Positions 31,848 through 40,322 of a stretch of DNA of 64,000 nucleotides are shown here, in pieces. A program made the translations under genes and the position numbers. The DNA comes from JABDJL01 sp963664065 (GTDB taxonomy: Bacteria; Pseudomonadota; Gammaproteobacteria; Xanthomonadales; SZUA-36): NCBI GenBank assembly GCA_963664065.1, contig OY760942.1:2418001-2482000 (forward strand). Reading direction: 5' to 3'. The first letter of the stretch is position 1; every line of letters starts with the position of its first letter. The notes under the pieces are model-generated. The model did no database searches, was not told the origin of the DNA, and saw only the letters and a list, made by a program, of their open reading frames with translations.

Positions 31848-34133
31848 CTAAATCCCGGCCTCTTCGAGCCGACCGTTTACCCGAAGCGTGGTGCCATACC
31901 AGTGGTAGGCTGTCGCATAGTTTGGGCTCAATTCGATGCTACGCTGGTACGCGTTTTCGGCCTGCGCGAGGTCTTTCAATTCCAGATGGGCGCCCAGCGA
32001 AGCATAGGCCTCTCCCAGACTGTCATCCAACTCCAGAGCACGGTCGAGCGCATCCCTGGACTTTGCCAGCAGTTTTTCTGAAGGCTTGTCACCCATCCAT
32101 TCCAGCACATAGAACGCGTCCGCCAGGCCCACGTAGGCGATTGCGTAATCAGGATCAAGTGTGATTGTTTGCTGGAAAAACTCGGCGGATTCTGCCATCG
32201 CCGGTGTTGTCCGTTTCGCCAACAGATGCTTGCCCATCAAATAGGCTTCGTAGGCGGCCATATTTTCCGTCGGTAGGCTTGAAATTTGTCGTTGCTCATC
32301 CACAGACAATTCAATTCCAAACGCCTTCGCCACCGCGCTGGCAATTTCACTTTGAATGGCGAACATATTTGACGCGCTCAATTCACGATCATAGGTCTCG
32401 GCCCACAGATGCTCGTCGGTGGTAACATCAATCAACTGAATATTAACGCGCAAGCGGTCGTCCTTGCGTTGGATACGGCCTTTTATGATCGTGCTAACGC
32501 CCAGCTCCTCGCCGATCGTGCGCAGGTCCTTGCTGGCGCTCCGGTAGCCCAGTACCGAATTTCGTGAAATGACTTTGACCCCCGCAAGCTTTCCCAACTT
32601 CGTCAACACTTCTGCATGCATGCCGTCGCTAAATCGCACATCCCCCTCATCAGCCGAAAGATCAACAAACGGCAGCACAGCAACGGAAAACTGGGAGACA
32701 GGGAGTGGCGCGCCAATGCGGCCCATCTGCTCCCCCGCAAACCAGATTCCGGCTAGCAGCACGATCACGGCTGCGGCAACTGCTGCCAGGCGAAAACGCC
32801 TCGGCACCAGGGTCTCGGCCCTGAGCGCCAGCATCTTGAACAGCGGGATGGCCCGGGCCGAGTAGACCGGTACCGTTCCGGCCACATTTTTCAGTTCATG
32901 GTCGCCCAGGAACTGCAAATCCAGTTGCTCACTATTCTCCAGGGCATCGCGAACCACTCCGGAAATCGCAATCCACCCGGCCCCGGAAAGCTGGGTCAGG
33001 CGGATGGCAGTGTTGACCGCTGCCCCGTAAAACCGGTGATTGTCTGCCAGTACCTCGCCATGGTGGACGCCGATACGGAATAGTGAATCCTGCTTGTTCT
33101 TGACCGCGCGCCTGCCCGGGGTGACCTTCTCCTGGATGGCCAACGCGGCCTGCATGGCCAGTTGCCCATCAGGGAATTCCGCCAGCACCCGATCACCGGT
33201 GTGCCACACGGTGTGTCCCTGGTGTTGCTTAATGGCCCGATCAACCGCATCGAGACCGGCTTTGAGTTGCTTTAGTGTCCTGGCCGCATCGGTCATCAAG
33301 GCGTGGGAGTATTCCGCTGCATCGACCGCCAAAATCCCTGCTGAACGACTTTCTGGCTGCACTGCTGTGTCGTCGCGGGGCTTGCCGAAGGTAAATGCTT
33401 GGGGTTCCAGTACGGGCAGGTTTTCAGTTGCCCATGCGGCGTGATTGCCGTTTTGCCCTGGCGTGGCAAGATCGGCAAGCGCTTGCGGATCCACGATCTC
33501 GATTTTATTTCGCCTGAGCGCGATCAGTCCATCTTTCTCGAACTCCCTGAGATGCCGGTTAACCGTTTCACGGTGAACACCAAGCATGCTGGCCACGTCA
33601 GACTGGGTGATATGCAGAATTACTTCATCGTCGGCCGCAAAATCAGCAGCCAATAGGGTGAGTCTTTTTGCCAACCGGTTGGGCAGTTTATAGAGAGCAG
33701 TTTCTTCGAGATTTGCAGTGGTTTCCCTCAGATGAGAGCAGACCAGTGAGAGCATACGAAAACCTAGTTCAGGGCTGGCTTGTAGCTGGTACAGGAAGTG
33801 TTTGCGCTCGAGCCTGAACAGTTCGCTTGACTCAACTGCCCTCGCTTCTATCCTGCGGGGGCCAAAGTCAAGTACACCCACTTCGCCAAAAACATCTCCT
33901 TTGACGAATGAATCCAGTACAAACTCTTTGCCATCATCGGACCTTGACTCAAGCACAACGCGGCCCGATAAAACACCCCACAGAGCTTCCGCAGGGTCGC
34001 CTTTCTGGAACAGGGTTTGACCAGCCCCCAGTGTCCTAAGAGTTGCGGTGGATGCAATCTCATTGATCAAGTCCGGCCGCAGTCCCTTAAAAAGGTGACT
34101 GTTTTCTATGATTCGATGTATTTCTTTACGCAT
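31848..34133 (-). CDS. CRP-like regulator fused to class III cyclase, membrane segment, TolB-like and TPR domains
   Basis: Domains in order: a cyclic-nucleotide-binding fold (about 15-135), a CRP-type winged helix (150-215) with recognition helix VHRETVNRHL, and a class III nucleotide cyclase domain (265-425) with metal Asp271 (LAVDAAEYS) and Asp314 (GDRVLAEF) and the Asn374/Arg378 pair (YGAAVNTAIRL). A membrane helix (about 448-466), a TolB/FlgO-like domain (480-585) and TPRs up to the amber codon follow. The three CRP DNA-contact residues (Arg, Glu, Arg) are kept, but the phosphate-binding Arg-Ser of the CRP cAMP pocket reads RRIEA. Likely a membrane-anchored regulator that makes or senses cyclic nucleotide; activity is inferred. 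Confidence 0.85.
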   Translation of the reverse strand: MRKEIHRIIENSHLFKGLRPDLINEIASTATLRTLGAGQTLFQKGDPAEALWGVLSGRVVLESRSDDGKEFVLDSFVKGDVFGEVGVLDFGPRRIEARAVESSELFRLERKHFLYQLQASPELGFRMLSLVCSHLRETTANLEETALYKLPNRLAKRLTLLAADFAADDEVILHITQSDVASMLGVHRETVNRHLREFEKDGLIALRRNKIEIVDPQALADLATPGQNGNHAAWATENLPVLEPQAFTFGKPRDDTAVQPESRSAGILAVDAAEYSHALMTDAARTLKQLKAGLDAVDRAIKQHQGHTVWHTGDRVLAEFPDGQLAMQAALAIQEKVTPGRRAVKNKQDSLFRIGVHHGEVLADNHRFYGAAVNTAIRLTQLSGAGWIAISGVVRDALENSEQLDLQFLGDHELKNVAGTVPVYSARAIPLFKMLALRAETLVPRRFRLAAVAAAVIVLLAGIWFAGEQMGRIGAPLPVSQFSVAVLPFVDLSADEGDVRFSDGMHAEVLTKLGKLAGVKVISRNSVLGYRSASKDLRTIGEELGVSTIIKGRIQRKDDRLRVNIQLIDVTTDEHLWAETYDRELSASNMFAIQSEIASAVAKAFGIELSVDEQRQISSLPTENMAAYEAYLMGKHLLAKRTTPAMAESAEFFQQTITLDPDYAIAYVGLADAFYVLEWMGDKPSEKLLAKSRDALDRALELDDSLGEAYASLGAHLELKDLAQAENAYQRSIELSPNYATAYHWYGTTLRVNGRLEEAGI

Positions 34134-34232
34134 TGAACGCTATGGGCGAATTTGCAAATGGGTCACCTGCAGCCTATTTCCAGGGTCTGAAATTTCTTGT
34201 TTCACAGAATAAAGCATATTTTCTTTCCGTTG

Positions 34233-34248
34233 TGTGATTACGCTCACA
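34233..34248. promoter_or_regulatory. Consensus CRP-type operator
   Basis: TGTGATTACGCTCACA is an exact match to TGTGA-N6-TCACA. It lies in the divergent spacer, about 100 bp upstream of the CRP-cyclase start and 82 bp upstream of the exported TPR protein start. Either the housekeeping CRP or the neighbouring CRP-like fusion could bind it. Confidence 0.8.
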
Positions 34249-34329
34249 GACAGCAAAGATATGCGGGGATTAGAGTGATTGCCAAATAAACATAACTGGG
34301 CATCCATTAACGTTATCGCGGAGAGAGCA

Positions 34330-34968
34330 ATGATCATTTCAATTCGCCCTTCCAATCCAAATCAAATTTTAAGGGGTGCGACAGGATTGCTGTTCATTAT
34401 GAGGCGAAGTTCGTCCCTGATCGCACCGGCTCTGGCAATCGCTGCAGCTTTAATGATCGGGAACCAGAGCTTTGCAGACGAGTCTCGCTATCGAGTGGTG
34501 CTTGAGAATGTGCCTGGCGCAGACGAAATCGAAGGCGGTACCATCCAGGCCGGAATCAAAATGCTTGAGGATCAGTTAAACCAGATCGAGCAAGTAAACA
34601 GTGGCGACATTTGGTCGACTCTTTGTGCCGCATACATCGCCAATATTTCCCTGAATCAAGCAGAACATGCTTGTACCAAAGCCGTTGAAATAGATCCGAC
34701 CTACCACGCTTTAAACAATCGAGGCGTATTTCGCGTATACAAAGGCGATTTATCCGGGGCTCGCGAAGACTTTGAACGCGTTCGTCCGCCCGACGTGGAA
34801 GGCTACCTGGACAAACTAAAGACGACGAACGTCCGACTGGTAGCCGCCGGCAACTTTGATCTGGTTAACCAATTGTTGGCAAAGGTCAAAACCTCGGACG
34901 TAATGAGCACCGCTGCAATGGAGGACATCAAGATCCCCAGGCTGTCGATTCCCGCAAAGACCGAATAG
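34330..34968 (+). CDS. Exported TPR protein
   Basis: I choose ATG 34330, which has GGAGAG 6 nt upstream; this gives 212 residues. A signal-type hydrophobic segment (LIAPALAIAAALMIGNQSFA) precedes the mature start ADESRYRVVLENVPG. ATG 34399 would give a more usual signal peptide length. The mature part has two or three TPR-like helix pairs (STLCAAYIANISLNQAEHAC, TKAVEIDPTYHALNNRGVFR, YKGDLSGAREDFERV). It is probably periplasmic, function unknown. It is divergent from the CRP-cyclase gene and shares the CRP-type operator, so the two may be co-regulated. Confidence 0.7.
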   Translation: MIISIRPSNPNQILRGATGLLFIMRRSSSLIAPALAIAAALMIGNQSFADESRYRVVLENVPGADEIEGGTIQAGIKMLEDQLNQIEQVNSGDIWSTLCAAYIANISLNQAEHACTKAVEIDPTYHALNNRGVFRVYKGDLSGAREDFERVRPPDVEGYLDKLKTTNVRLVAAGNFDLVNQLLAKVKTSDVMSTAAMEDIKIPRLSIPAKTE

Positions 34969-34994
34969 GTCGCAAGAGGCACCAAGAATATCTC

Positions 34995-35364
34995 ATGTTT
35001 ATCAATTCTTTCACTGTCCTTAACAATAGCTGTCGTTACGCTCGGATACGCATCACCCTTGCAAGCGCAAAGCCTCTGTGATGCAGGGGCGTTCTGCGAT
35101 CGCGACACGGACGGTTATTTTAAAGATCATAAGAGATGCGACATGTGCGGAGGTGAGACGGACTGTGATGACTCAGTCTATTCCCTGACAAACGAATGCG
35201 CGGACACCAGTGGCTCCCAAACGACATACAGTATCGAAATGGTAATTGGTAATGACGTCACGGAGGAGACGAACACCTGCTACGGATTCAACACGGTGAA
35301 ACTGAATGCACGTTTCCCTGTAGATGACTGCCCAATCTGGCTCGATGATGTGCTGCAGGCGTAA
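34995..35364 (+). pseudogene. Secreted Cys-rich MopE-like metal-binding protein, frameshifted at its start
   Basis: The frame ending at 35364 contains a metal-binding pattern, FCDRDTDGYFKDHKRC...ETDCDDS, like the MopE/thrombospondin-type Asp-rich motifs. Upstream it encodes a signal peptide (LSILSLSLTIAVVTLGYASP, then LQAQS) but has no ATG. An ATG at 34995 is one base out of frame: removing one T from the TTT that follows would give MLSILSLSLTIAVV. A one-base insertion therefore seems to have cut off the start. The 3' end meets the IS element: its TAA lies in the IS terminal repeat, so the original C-terminus may be lost. Confidence 0.6.
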
Positions 35365-35379
35365 GCTTCCCCACAAGGG

Positions 35380-36192
35380 TTACAGTTCTAAACTAGAGTT
35401 TTCCAGCATTAAATTGCGCACATACATCGCTGGCGGTATGCGCCCCAATGCCCTGTGCGGTCGGTATTCATTATAGATTTTCATCCATTTTTCGGTGATT
35501 TCTCGCACCTGTTCCAGAGTCGAAAACAAGTGCGCACTGAGCACTTCTTCTCGATAGCTTTTGTTAAATCGTTCAATACACGCATTCTGGTTGGGCTTGC
35601 CAGGCTGGATGTAACGGATCTCAATGCCGTGTTCCTTGCACCAGTCGATAAACGCCTGGGCACAGAACTCGGGAGCGTTGTCCACCCGGATCGCCGTTGG
35701 CTTGCCGCGCAGCTCAACCAGCTGCTCCAGAGTGCGGATGACACGCCCGGAAGGAATCGAGGTATCGATCACGATGGCCAGTAACTCCCTGACCCCTTCA
35801 TCCAGGATGTTCAGCGTCCTGAAGCGCCGACCCCGATATAACGCATCGCTCATAAAATCCATCGACCACACCTGGTTGGGCAGTGGGATTACTTCCATGC
35901 TCTGTCGTTCTCGCTGTGGCAGGCGTTTCTTCTTCCGTCGTGGCAGATTCAGCTTCATCTCGCAGTACACGCGCCATACCCGCTTGTGGTTCCAGGCATG
36001 ACCATCCAGGCGCAGACGATCAAAACACATCCAGAAGCCCCAACGAGTGTTGGCCTCGACCGGTTTGTTCAGTGCATCAATGACCGGCCGATCATTCAGG
36101 ACTCGTCTTCCTTTCAACTTTCGGTAGTAAGCCGTTCGTGACAGCTTCACCGCTGCCACCGCCCGCTTTACTGGAAGTTGGTGTTTGGCCAC
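35380..36192 (-). CDS. IS3-family transposase OrfB (DDE integrase)
   Basis: The product carries an HTH_21-type region (AYYRKLKGRRVLNDRPVIDAL) and an rve integrase core with the DDE residues in WSMDFMSDAL, AIRVDNAPEF and NACIERFNKSYREEVL. It looks intact. The conserved frame extends upstream of GTG 36192 (KALRPSEKREIASYLVAK), in the -1 frame relative to orfA, across a CGAAAGC stretch. The active transposase is therefore probably an OrfAB frameshift fusion, as in other IS3 elements. Confidence 0.92.
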   Translation of the reverse strand: MAKHQLPVKRAVAAVKLSRTAYYRKLKGRRVLNDRPVIDALNKPVEANTRWGFWMCFDRLRLDGHAWNHKRVWRVYCEMKLNLPRRKKKRLPQRERQSMEVIPLPNQVWSMDFMSDALYRGRRFRTLNILDEGVRELLAIVIDTSIPSGRVIRTLEQLVELRGKPTAIRVDNAPEFCAQAFIDWCKEHGIEIRYIQPGKPNQNACIERFNKSYREEVLSAHLFSTLEQVREITEKWMKIYNEYRPHRALGRIPPAMYVRNLMLENSSLEL

Positions 36193-36227
36193 CAGATAAC
36201 TCGCGATCTCGCGCTTCTCCGATGGCC

Positions 36228-36494
36228 TCAGAGCTTTCGCTCAATGACGTCCTTCAAGGCAAAGTTTTCGGGCGCCAGTTCTACATACATGCGCTTGTAC
36301 TGGCCCAGGTCCCGTTCCATTTCCTTCATGCGCTTCAGATCGGAGGCAGACATACCACCGTACCTGGATTTCCAGTTGTAGTAGGTCGCATCGCTGATGC
36401 CGTGACGCCGACAAAAATCTTTCACTTTGGCGCCGGCATCGGCTTCTTTGAGGATCGAAATGATCGGGGTTTCGGTAAATCGACTTCGTTTCAT
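36228..36494 (-). CDS. IS3-family transposase OrfA
   Basis: An 88-residue helix-turn-helix protein (RFTETPIISILKEADAGAKV, FCRRHGISDATYYNWKSRYG) with a C-terminal leucine-zipper-like part (SDLKRMKEMERDLGQYKRMY). It binds the IS ends and provides the N-terminus of the OrfAB fusion. The ending VIERKL and stop overlap the orfB frame. Its ATG lies about 70 bp inside the right terminal repeat. Confidence 0.92.
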   Translation of the reverse strand: MKRSRFTETPIISILKEADAGAKVKDFCRRHGISDATYYNWKSRYGGMSASDLKRMKEMERDLGQYKRMYVELAPENFALKDVIERKL

Positions 36495-36638
36495 CTTGGC
36501 CTCCTGGTGGCTATCCTGCCAGAAAGCTCTAGTTATTACCTGTCAACTTTGGAGGGAAAGCTTACGTATTGATATCACGTGCCAATTGAAACAAAACCCT
36601 TCAATTGCTTGACCCCGCATTTCTGTCAGAATAGCGCG

Positions 36639-37574
36639 ATGAGAAATTCGGTAAAGCTCGCCTTGTCCCTTCTTTGGCTTCTGTCAGTGACGTCATGTGA
36701 TCTGGAGGAGTCCGAAACTGCCGGGATTCTCCGCACCGGAACGATTCAGAACATCAAACTTGATGAAGCCAGTGGCATACAGGCAGGACGACTCAATGAA
36801 GGCGTCTTTTTCCTCCATAACGACGATGGAAAACCTGAAATTTTCGCCATTGACCAGCAGGGATCCAATCTTGGCTCATTTTTGATCAACGGTGCTATTA
36901 ACCGGGACTGGGAAGACATTAGCATGGTGCCTTCAGAATCCGGTCCCTTACTTGTTGTTGCCGACAGCGGGGACAATTTCGCCAGGTTCAAAAGCATCAG
37001 ATTAAATTTTTTCCATGAGCCACCAGCGGATGCTAACGGCAGGTTTTCCGGTGCCTACCCACTCATGCACTCAATCAATCTTCAATATCCCGATGGTCCC
37101 CGGGACTGCGAGTCCATCGCCTTCGATCCTTCGGACGGGCGGATCTACGTGCTGAGTAAACGTGATAAACCAGCCAGGATCTACACAATTTCCTTACATG
37201 GTGCACTCGCACTCGATTCGGCAGTTTTGCAATACGAAGGCGACGTAGCCGTCCTTCGTCGACCGACTTCTGCGGACATGAGACGCTTTGGGCCGCGGGA
37301 AGTAAAGTGGATATCACAGCCTACCGGAATGGACATCAGCCCGGACGGGAAACAGGCGGCGATTATTACCTACCGCAGCCTGTATCTGTTCCGGCGACAG
37401 GATAACGAGAACTGGGTAAGCGCCCTGGCTCGCAAGCCTGTGGAATTCTTCGTTCCATCAAGCCGGACGACGGAAGCAGTAAGTTTTACCTCTGATGGGG
37501 CAGCTATCATGGCGACTGCCGAAGGCGTCCAGGCACCCGTATACAGGTTCAGGCTGCTGGCTGAAACAGACTAG
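36639..37574 (+). CDS. Lipoprotein with beta-propeller-like fold
   Basis: From ATG 36639 the product (311 residues) has a lipoprotein signal with Cys20 (LLWLLSVTSCDLEE). The rest reads as a six-bladed beta-propeller of the SdiA-regulated/esterase-like kind: LDEASGIQAGRLNEGVFFLH, NRDWEDISMVPSESG, RDCESIAFDPSDGRIYVLSK, GMDISPDGKQAAIITY and SFTSDGAAIMATAEG. It is probably anchored to the outer membrane; substrate unknown. The open frame extends 20 codons upstream, without conserved sequence. It starts about 75 bp past the IS, so its promoter may be altered by it, and it is convergent with ligA. Confidence 0.8.
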   Translation: MRNSVKLALSLLWLLSVTSCDLEESETAGILRTGTIQNIKLDEASGIQAGRLNEGVFFLHNDDGKPEIFAIDQQGSNLGSFLINGAINRDWEDISMVPSESGPLLVVADSGDNFARFKSIRLNFFHEPPADANGRFSGAYPLMHSINLQYPDGPRDCESIAFDPSDGRIYVLSKRDKPARIYTISLHGALALDSAVLQYEGDVAVLRRPTSADMRRFGPREVKWISQPTGMDISPDGKQAAIITYRSLYLFRRQDNENWVSALARKPVEFFVPSSRTTEAVSFTSDGAAIMATAEGVQAPVYRFRLLAETD

Positions 37575-37590
37575 GGCCTTCAGGTACACG

Positions 37591-39624
37591 CTACGAATTA
37601 TCGAGTCCGTGCTTCTTGAGCAAAGTGTGAAAATCCTCCTCGTCGATCACATCGACCTTGAGTTTTACCGCCTTCGCCAACTTGGAGCCCGCCGATTCAC
37701 CCGCCAGTACCACCGAGGTTTTTGCCGACACGCTCCCCACCACTTTTGCGCCCAGCGACTCGAGCAGGTTCTTTGCCCTGATCCGGGGCATACCCAATGA
37801 TCCTGTCAGTACCCAGGTCTGGCCCGCAAGAGGTTGTGAGCCTTCTGTTTCTACCGGCGCCTTCCACTGCACACCCGCATCGCGCAAGGCCCGGATTACT
37901 TCACGGTTGTGCTGTTCGCCAAAAAAGGACTGCACATGGCTTGCAACTACAGCCCCCACGTCATCTACTTCGACAAGCGCAGCTTCATCTGCAGCCTGCA
38001 ATTTCTGCATCGATTTAAAGTGCCTGGCCAGCGAATTGGCGGTCACCTCTCCGACCTCGCGGATACCAAGTGCGTACAACAAACGGTCCAGGTCCGGTTG
38101 CTTGCTCTTTTCAAGTTCTTCCAACAGGTTCTCTGCCGATTTCTCACCCATACGCTCAAGAAGGACTATCTGATCCTTTTCGAGCGTGTACAGGTCAGCT
38201 ACCGAAGACACCAGCCCTGCATCGACCATCTGCTCAACCAACTTGTCGCCCAGACCTTCAATGTCCATTGCACGCCGGGATGCAAAATGCTGAATACTTT
38301 GTTTTCTTTGCGCCGGGCAAAATAAGCCACCGGTACACCTTGCCACCGCCTCGTCATCCGATCTCTCAATGGCAGAACCGCATTCCGGACAGCTAAGCGG
38401 CATAATGAATTCCGGCAATTCAACTGTGCGGCGATCTTTAATGGCGCTCGCCACCTCCGGAATCACATCCCCTGCCCTCCTCACGACCACCCAGTCACCC
38501 GCGCGCACATCCTTTCGTCTGATTTCGTCTTCATTGTGAAGCGTTGCATTTGTCACGGTTACGCCACCAACAAATACTGGCTCAAGCCTCGCCACAGGCG
38601 TAATTGCACCTGTCCTGCCCACCTGTACGTCAATGCTAATCAGGCGCGTGACTTCTTCCTGTGCCGGGAATTTGTGCGCCAACGCCCATCGCGGAGCCCG
38701 GCTGACAAACCCAAGCATCTCCTGAGACTTCAGGCTGTCCACCTTGTACACCACACCATCGATGTCGTAAGAAAGTGAATCGCGCTTTTCCGTCATGGAC
38801 TGATAATAGTCAAGGCACCCGGTAGCGCCATTGACTCTTCGGATTTCCGGGTTAGCCGGAAACCCCCAACTCTTCAATTGCATAAGAATGTCGACCTGAT
38901 TGTCCGGCAGCCCATCGGCCCTTGCTACGCTGTATGCATAAAATGCCAGCGGCCGCGCCGCTGTCATTGCCGGGTCCAATTGCCGCAGACTCCCGGCCGC
39001 GGCATTTCTGGGATTGACCAGGGGTTTTTCGCCTGATTTTCGCGCCTTGGTATTAAATGCCTCGAAACCGGCAAGCGGCATATAAATCTCGCCTCTCACT
39101 TCCAGCGCCTGCGGCCAGTCACTACCCCTTAATCGCAATGGAATCGCCGTGATGGTACGCACGTTTGCGGTGACATTTTCTCCCCGGCTTCCGTCACCGC
39201 GCGTTGCCGCCCGGACCAGTTGACCGGCTTCGTAGCTCAAGGCTATGGCGACTCCGTCAAGCTTGGGCTCTGCTGCATACGCCACTTCCCCTGTTTCCAG
39301 ACCTTTTAAAACGCGTCCGTCGAAATCCCGTACCTCCTGCTTATCAAAGGCGTTTGCCAAGGAAAGCATCGGGACACTGTGGATGACTTCTTCGAAACCC
39401 TCAGATGGTGAACCGCTCACCCGCTGACTGGGAGAGTCGGTGGTTACCAGATCGGGGAACTGATTTTCCAGCGCCAGCAGTTCGCGCATCAGGCGGTCAT
39501 ATTCTGCGTCCGGAATTGAGGGCTCGTCCTGAACATAATATCGATAATCGTGTAGCTCGATACGTTGACGCAGTAACTCAAGCTGCTGTTGAGCTTGCAG
39601 CTTGCCAAGATGCTCCGGATTCAT
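37591..39624 (-). CDS. ligA: NAD-dependent DNA ligase
   Basis: LigA seals nicks in replication and repair, using NAD. Adenylation domain with active Lys121 in AAEPKLDGVAIAL, OB fold (VQVGRTGAITPVARLEPV), zinc finger (CPECGS...CTGGLFC), helix-hairpin-helix repeats (MDIEGLGDKLVEQMVDAG) and a C-terminal BRCT domain (about 600-677, TWVLTGSLGMPR) are all visible. Length 677 is typical. It overlaps zipA by 4 nt at its start. Confidence 0.97.
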   Translation of the reverse strand: MNPEHLGKLQAQQQLELLRQRIELHDYRYYVQDEPSIPDAEYDRLMRELLALENQFPDLVTTDSPSQRVSGSPSEGFEEVIHSVPMLSLANAFDKQEVRDFDGRVLKGLETGEVAYAAEPKLDGVAIALSYEAGQLVRAATRGDGSRGENVTANVRTITAIPLRLRGSDWPQALEVRGEIYMPLAGFEAFNTKARKSGEKPLVNPRNAAAGSLRQLDPAMTAARPLAFYAYSVARADGLPDNQVDILMQLKSWGFPANPEIRRVNGATGCLDYYQSMTEKRDSLSYDIDGVVYKVDSLKSQEMLGFVSRAPRWALAHKFPAQEEVTRLISIDVQVGRTGAITPVARLEPVFVGGVTVTNATLHNEDEIRRKDVRAGDWVVVRRAGDVIPEVASAIKDRRTVELPEFIMPLSCPECGSAIERSDDEAVARCTGGLFCPAQRKQSIQHFASRRAMDIEGLGDKLVEQMVDAGLVSSVADLYTLEKDQIVLLERMGEKSAENLLEELEKSKQPDLDRLLYALGIREVGEVTANSLARHFKSMQKLQAADEAALVEVDDVGAVVASHVQSFFGEQHNREVIRALRDAGVQWKAPVETEGSQPLAGQTWVLTGSLGMPRIRAKNLLESLGAKVVGSVSAKTSVVLAGESAGSKLAKAVKLKVDVIDEEDFHTLLKKHGLDNS

Positions 39625-40316
39625 GACTCCGGTTGAATAGAGCGTTCGTATTCCCGCAATTCTTCCCTGATCTGGCCTTCGCGCTGGCGTGTAAATACGG
39701 ACTGCGAATCATCCAGTAAATCCGCATGCAGGAGTTCCGCGATTCGGCGACTGGTGGCCAGCATGGCGTCCCAGGCATCCAGAGCATTGATGGGTCCGGG
39801 AAGGGTCATGAACATCGTCACACCATTGGTTTCCAGGGTATTCCAGCCGGTCTTGTCGAAACCGCCGGGCTTGGTGAGGTTTGCCATGCTGAACAGGATA
39901 TCCTCGCTGTCGTCCATCACCCGGTGGAAAATATCCCTTTCACCAAACACCATGCCGGATTTAAGCACCGCATCCAACAGGTCAACTCCGGAAATCCGGT
40001 GGTTATCCCGCGCCTGCAGGAACAAGGGAATAATTTTGTCAGGCGATGGTTCCGGAGGAGGCAGATCCTCTTCGACTTCTTCTGATCCTTCGTCCATTTC
40101 AAGTTCGGTCTGGCTGGCTTCGCCGTCCCCTTGTTCAGATACCTGGTCTGCTGCACCCACTGACATTGTGGGTTCATGCCTTTTGCGGGTCATCCGGTTT
40201 TGTTTACGGGAAGCGCGGGTTTTAAGTTTACGTTCGGGGTTTCCGAAAAGAAAAATGGTTGCAATGATGGCAATGCCAACGATGATCAGGATCCAGCGAA
40301 AAGTTGAAATGTCCAT
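39621..40316 (-). CDS. zipA: Cell-division protein ZipA
   Basis: ZipA anchors FtsZ to the inner membrane. A single N-terminal membrane helix (FRWILIIVGIAIIATIFLFG), a basic stretch, an acidic proline-containing linker (about 50-90) and the C-terminal FtsZ-binding domain (about 90-215: IIPLFLQARDNHRISGVDLL, FSMANLTKPGGFD, GVTMFMTLPGP) are in the expected order. At 231 residues the linker is shorter than in E. coli. It lies 6 nt downstream of smc and overlaps ligA, the common smc-zipA-ligA operon. Confidence 0.95.
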   Translation of the reverse strand: MDISTFRWILIIVGIAIIATIFLFGNPERKLKTRASRKQNRMTRKRHEPTMSVGAADQVSEQGDGEASQTELEMDEGSEEVEEDLPPPEPSPDKIIPLFLQARDNHRISGVDLLDAVLKSGMVFGERDIFHRVMDDSEDILFSMANLTKPGGFDKTGWNTLETNGVTMFMTLPGPINALDAWDAMLATSRRIAELLHADLLDDSQSVFTRQREGQIREELREYERSIQPES

Positions 40317-40322
40317 TAGAAA

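Larger units (their letters stand above)
35361..36565 (-). mobile_element. IS3-family insertion sequence (IS407-like group)
   Basis: The element of about 1,205 bp has imperfect terminal inverted repeats of about 48 bp. The left end reads GTAAGCTTCCCC from 35361; the right end, on the minus strand from 36565, reads GTAAGCTTTCCC. Both repeats later share ACTAGAG. Two overlapping-frame ORFs (orfA, orfB) encode the transposase. No matching 3-4 bp target duplication is evident at these borders, so the exact ends are uncertain or the copy has recombined. It separates the MopE-like pseudogene from the lipoprotein gene. Confidence 0.88.

Noticed and set aside
31820..31848. An independent gene starting at TTG 31820
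   Set aside because: It is the same frame as the upstream TPR protein, separated by one TAG, with no ribosome-binding site.
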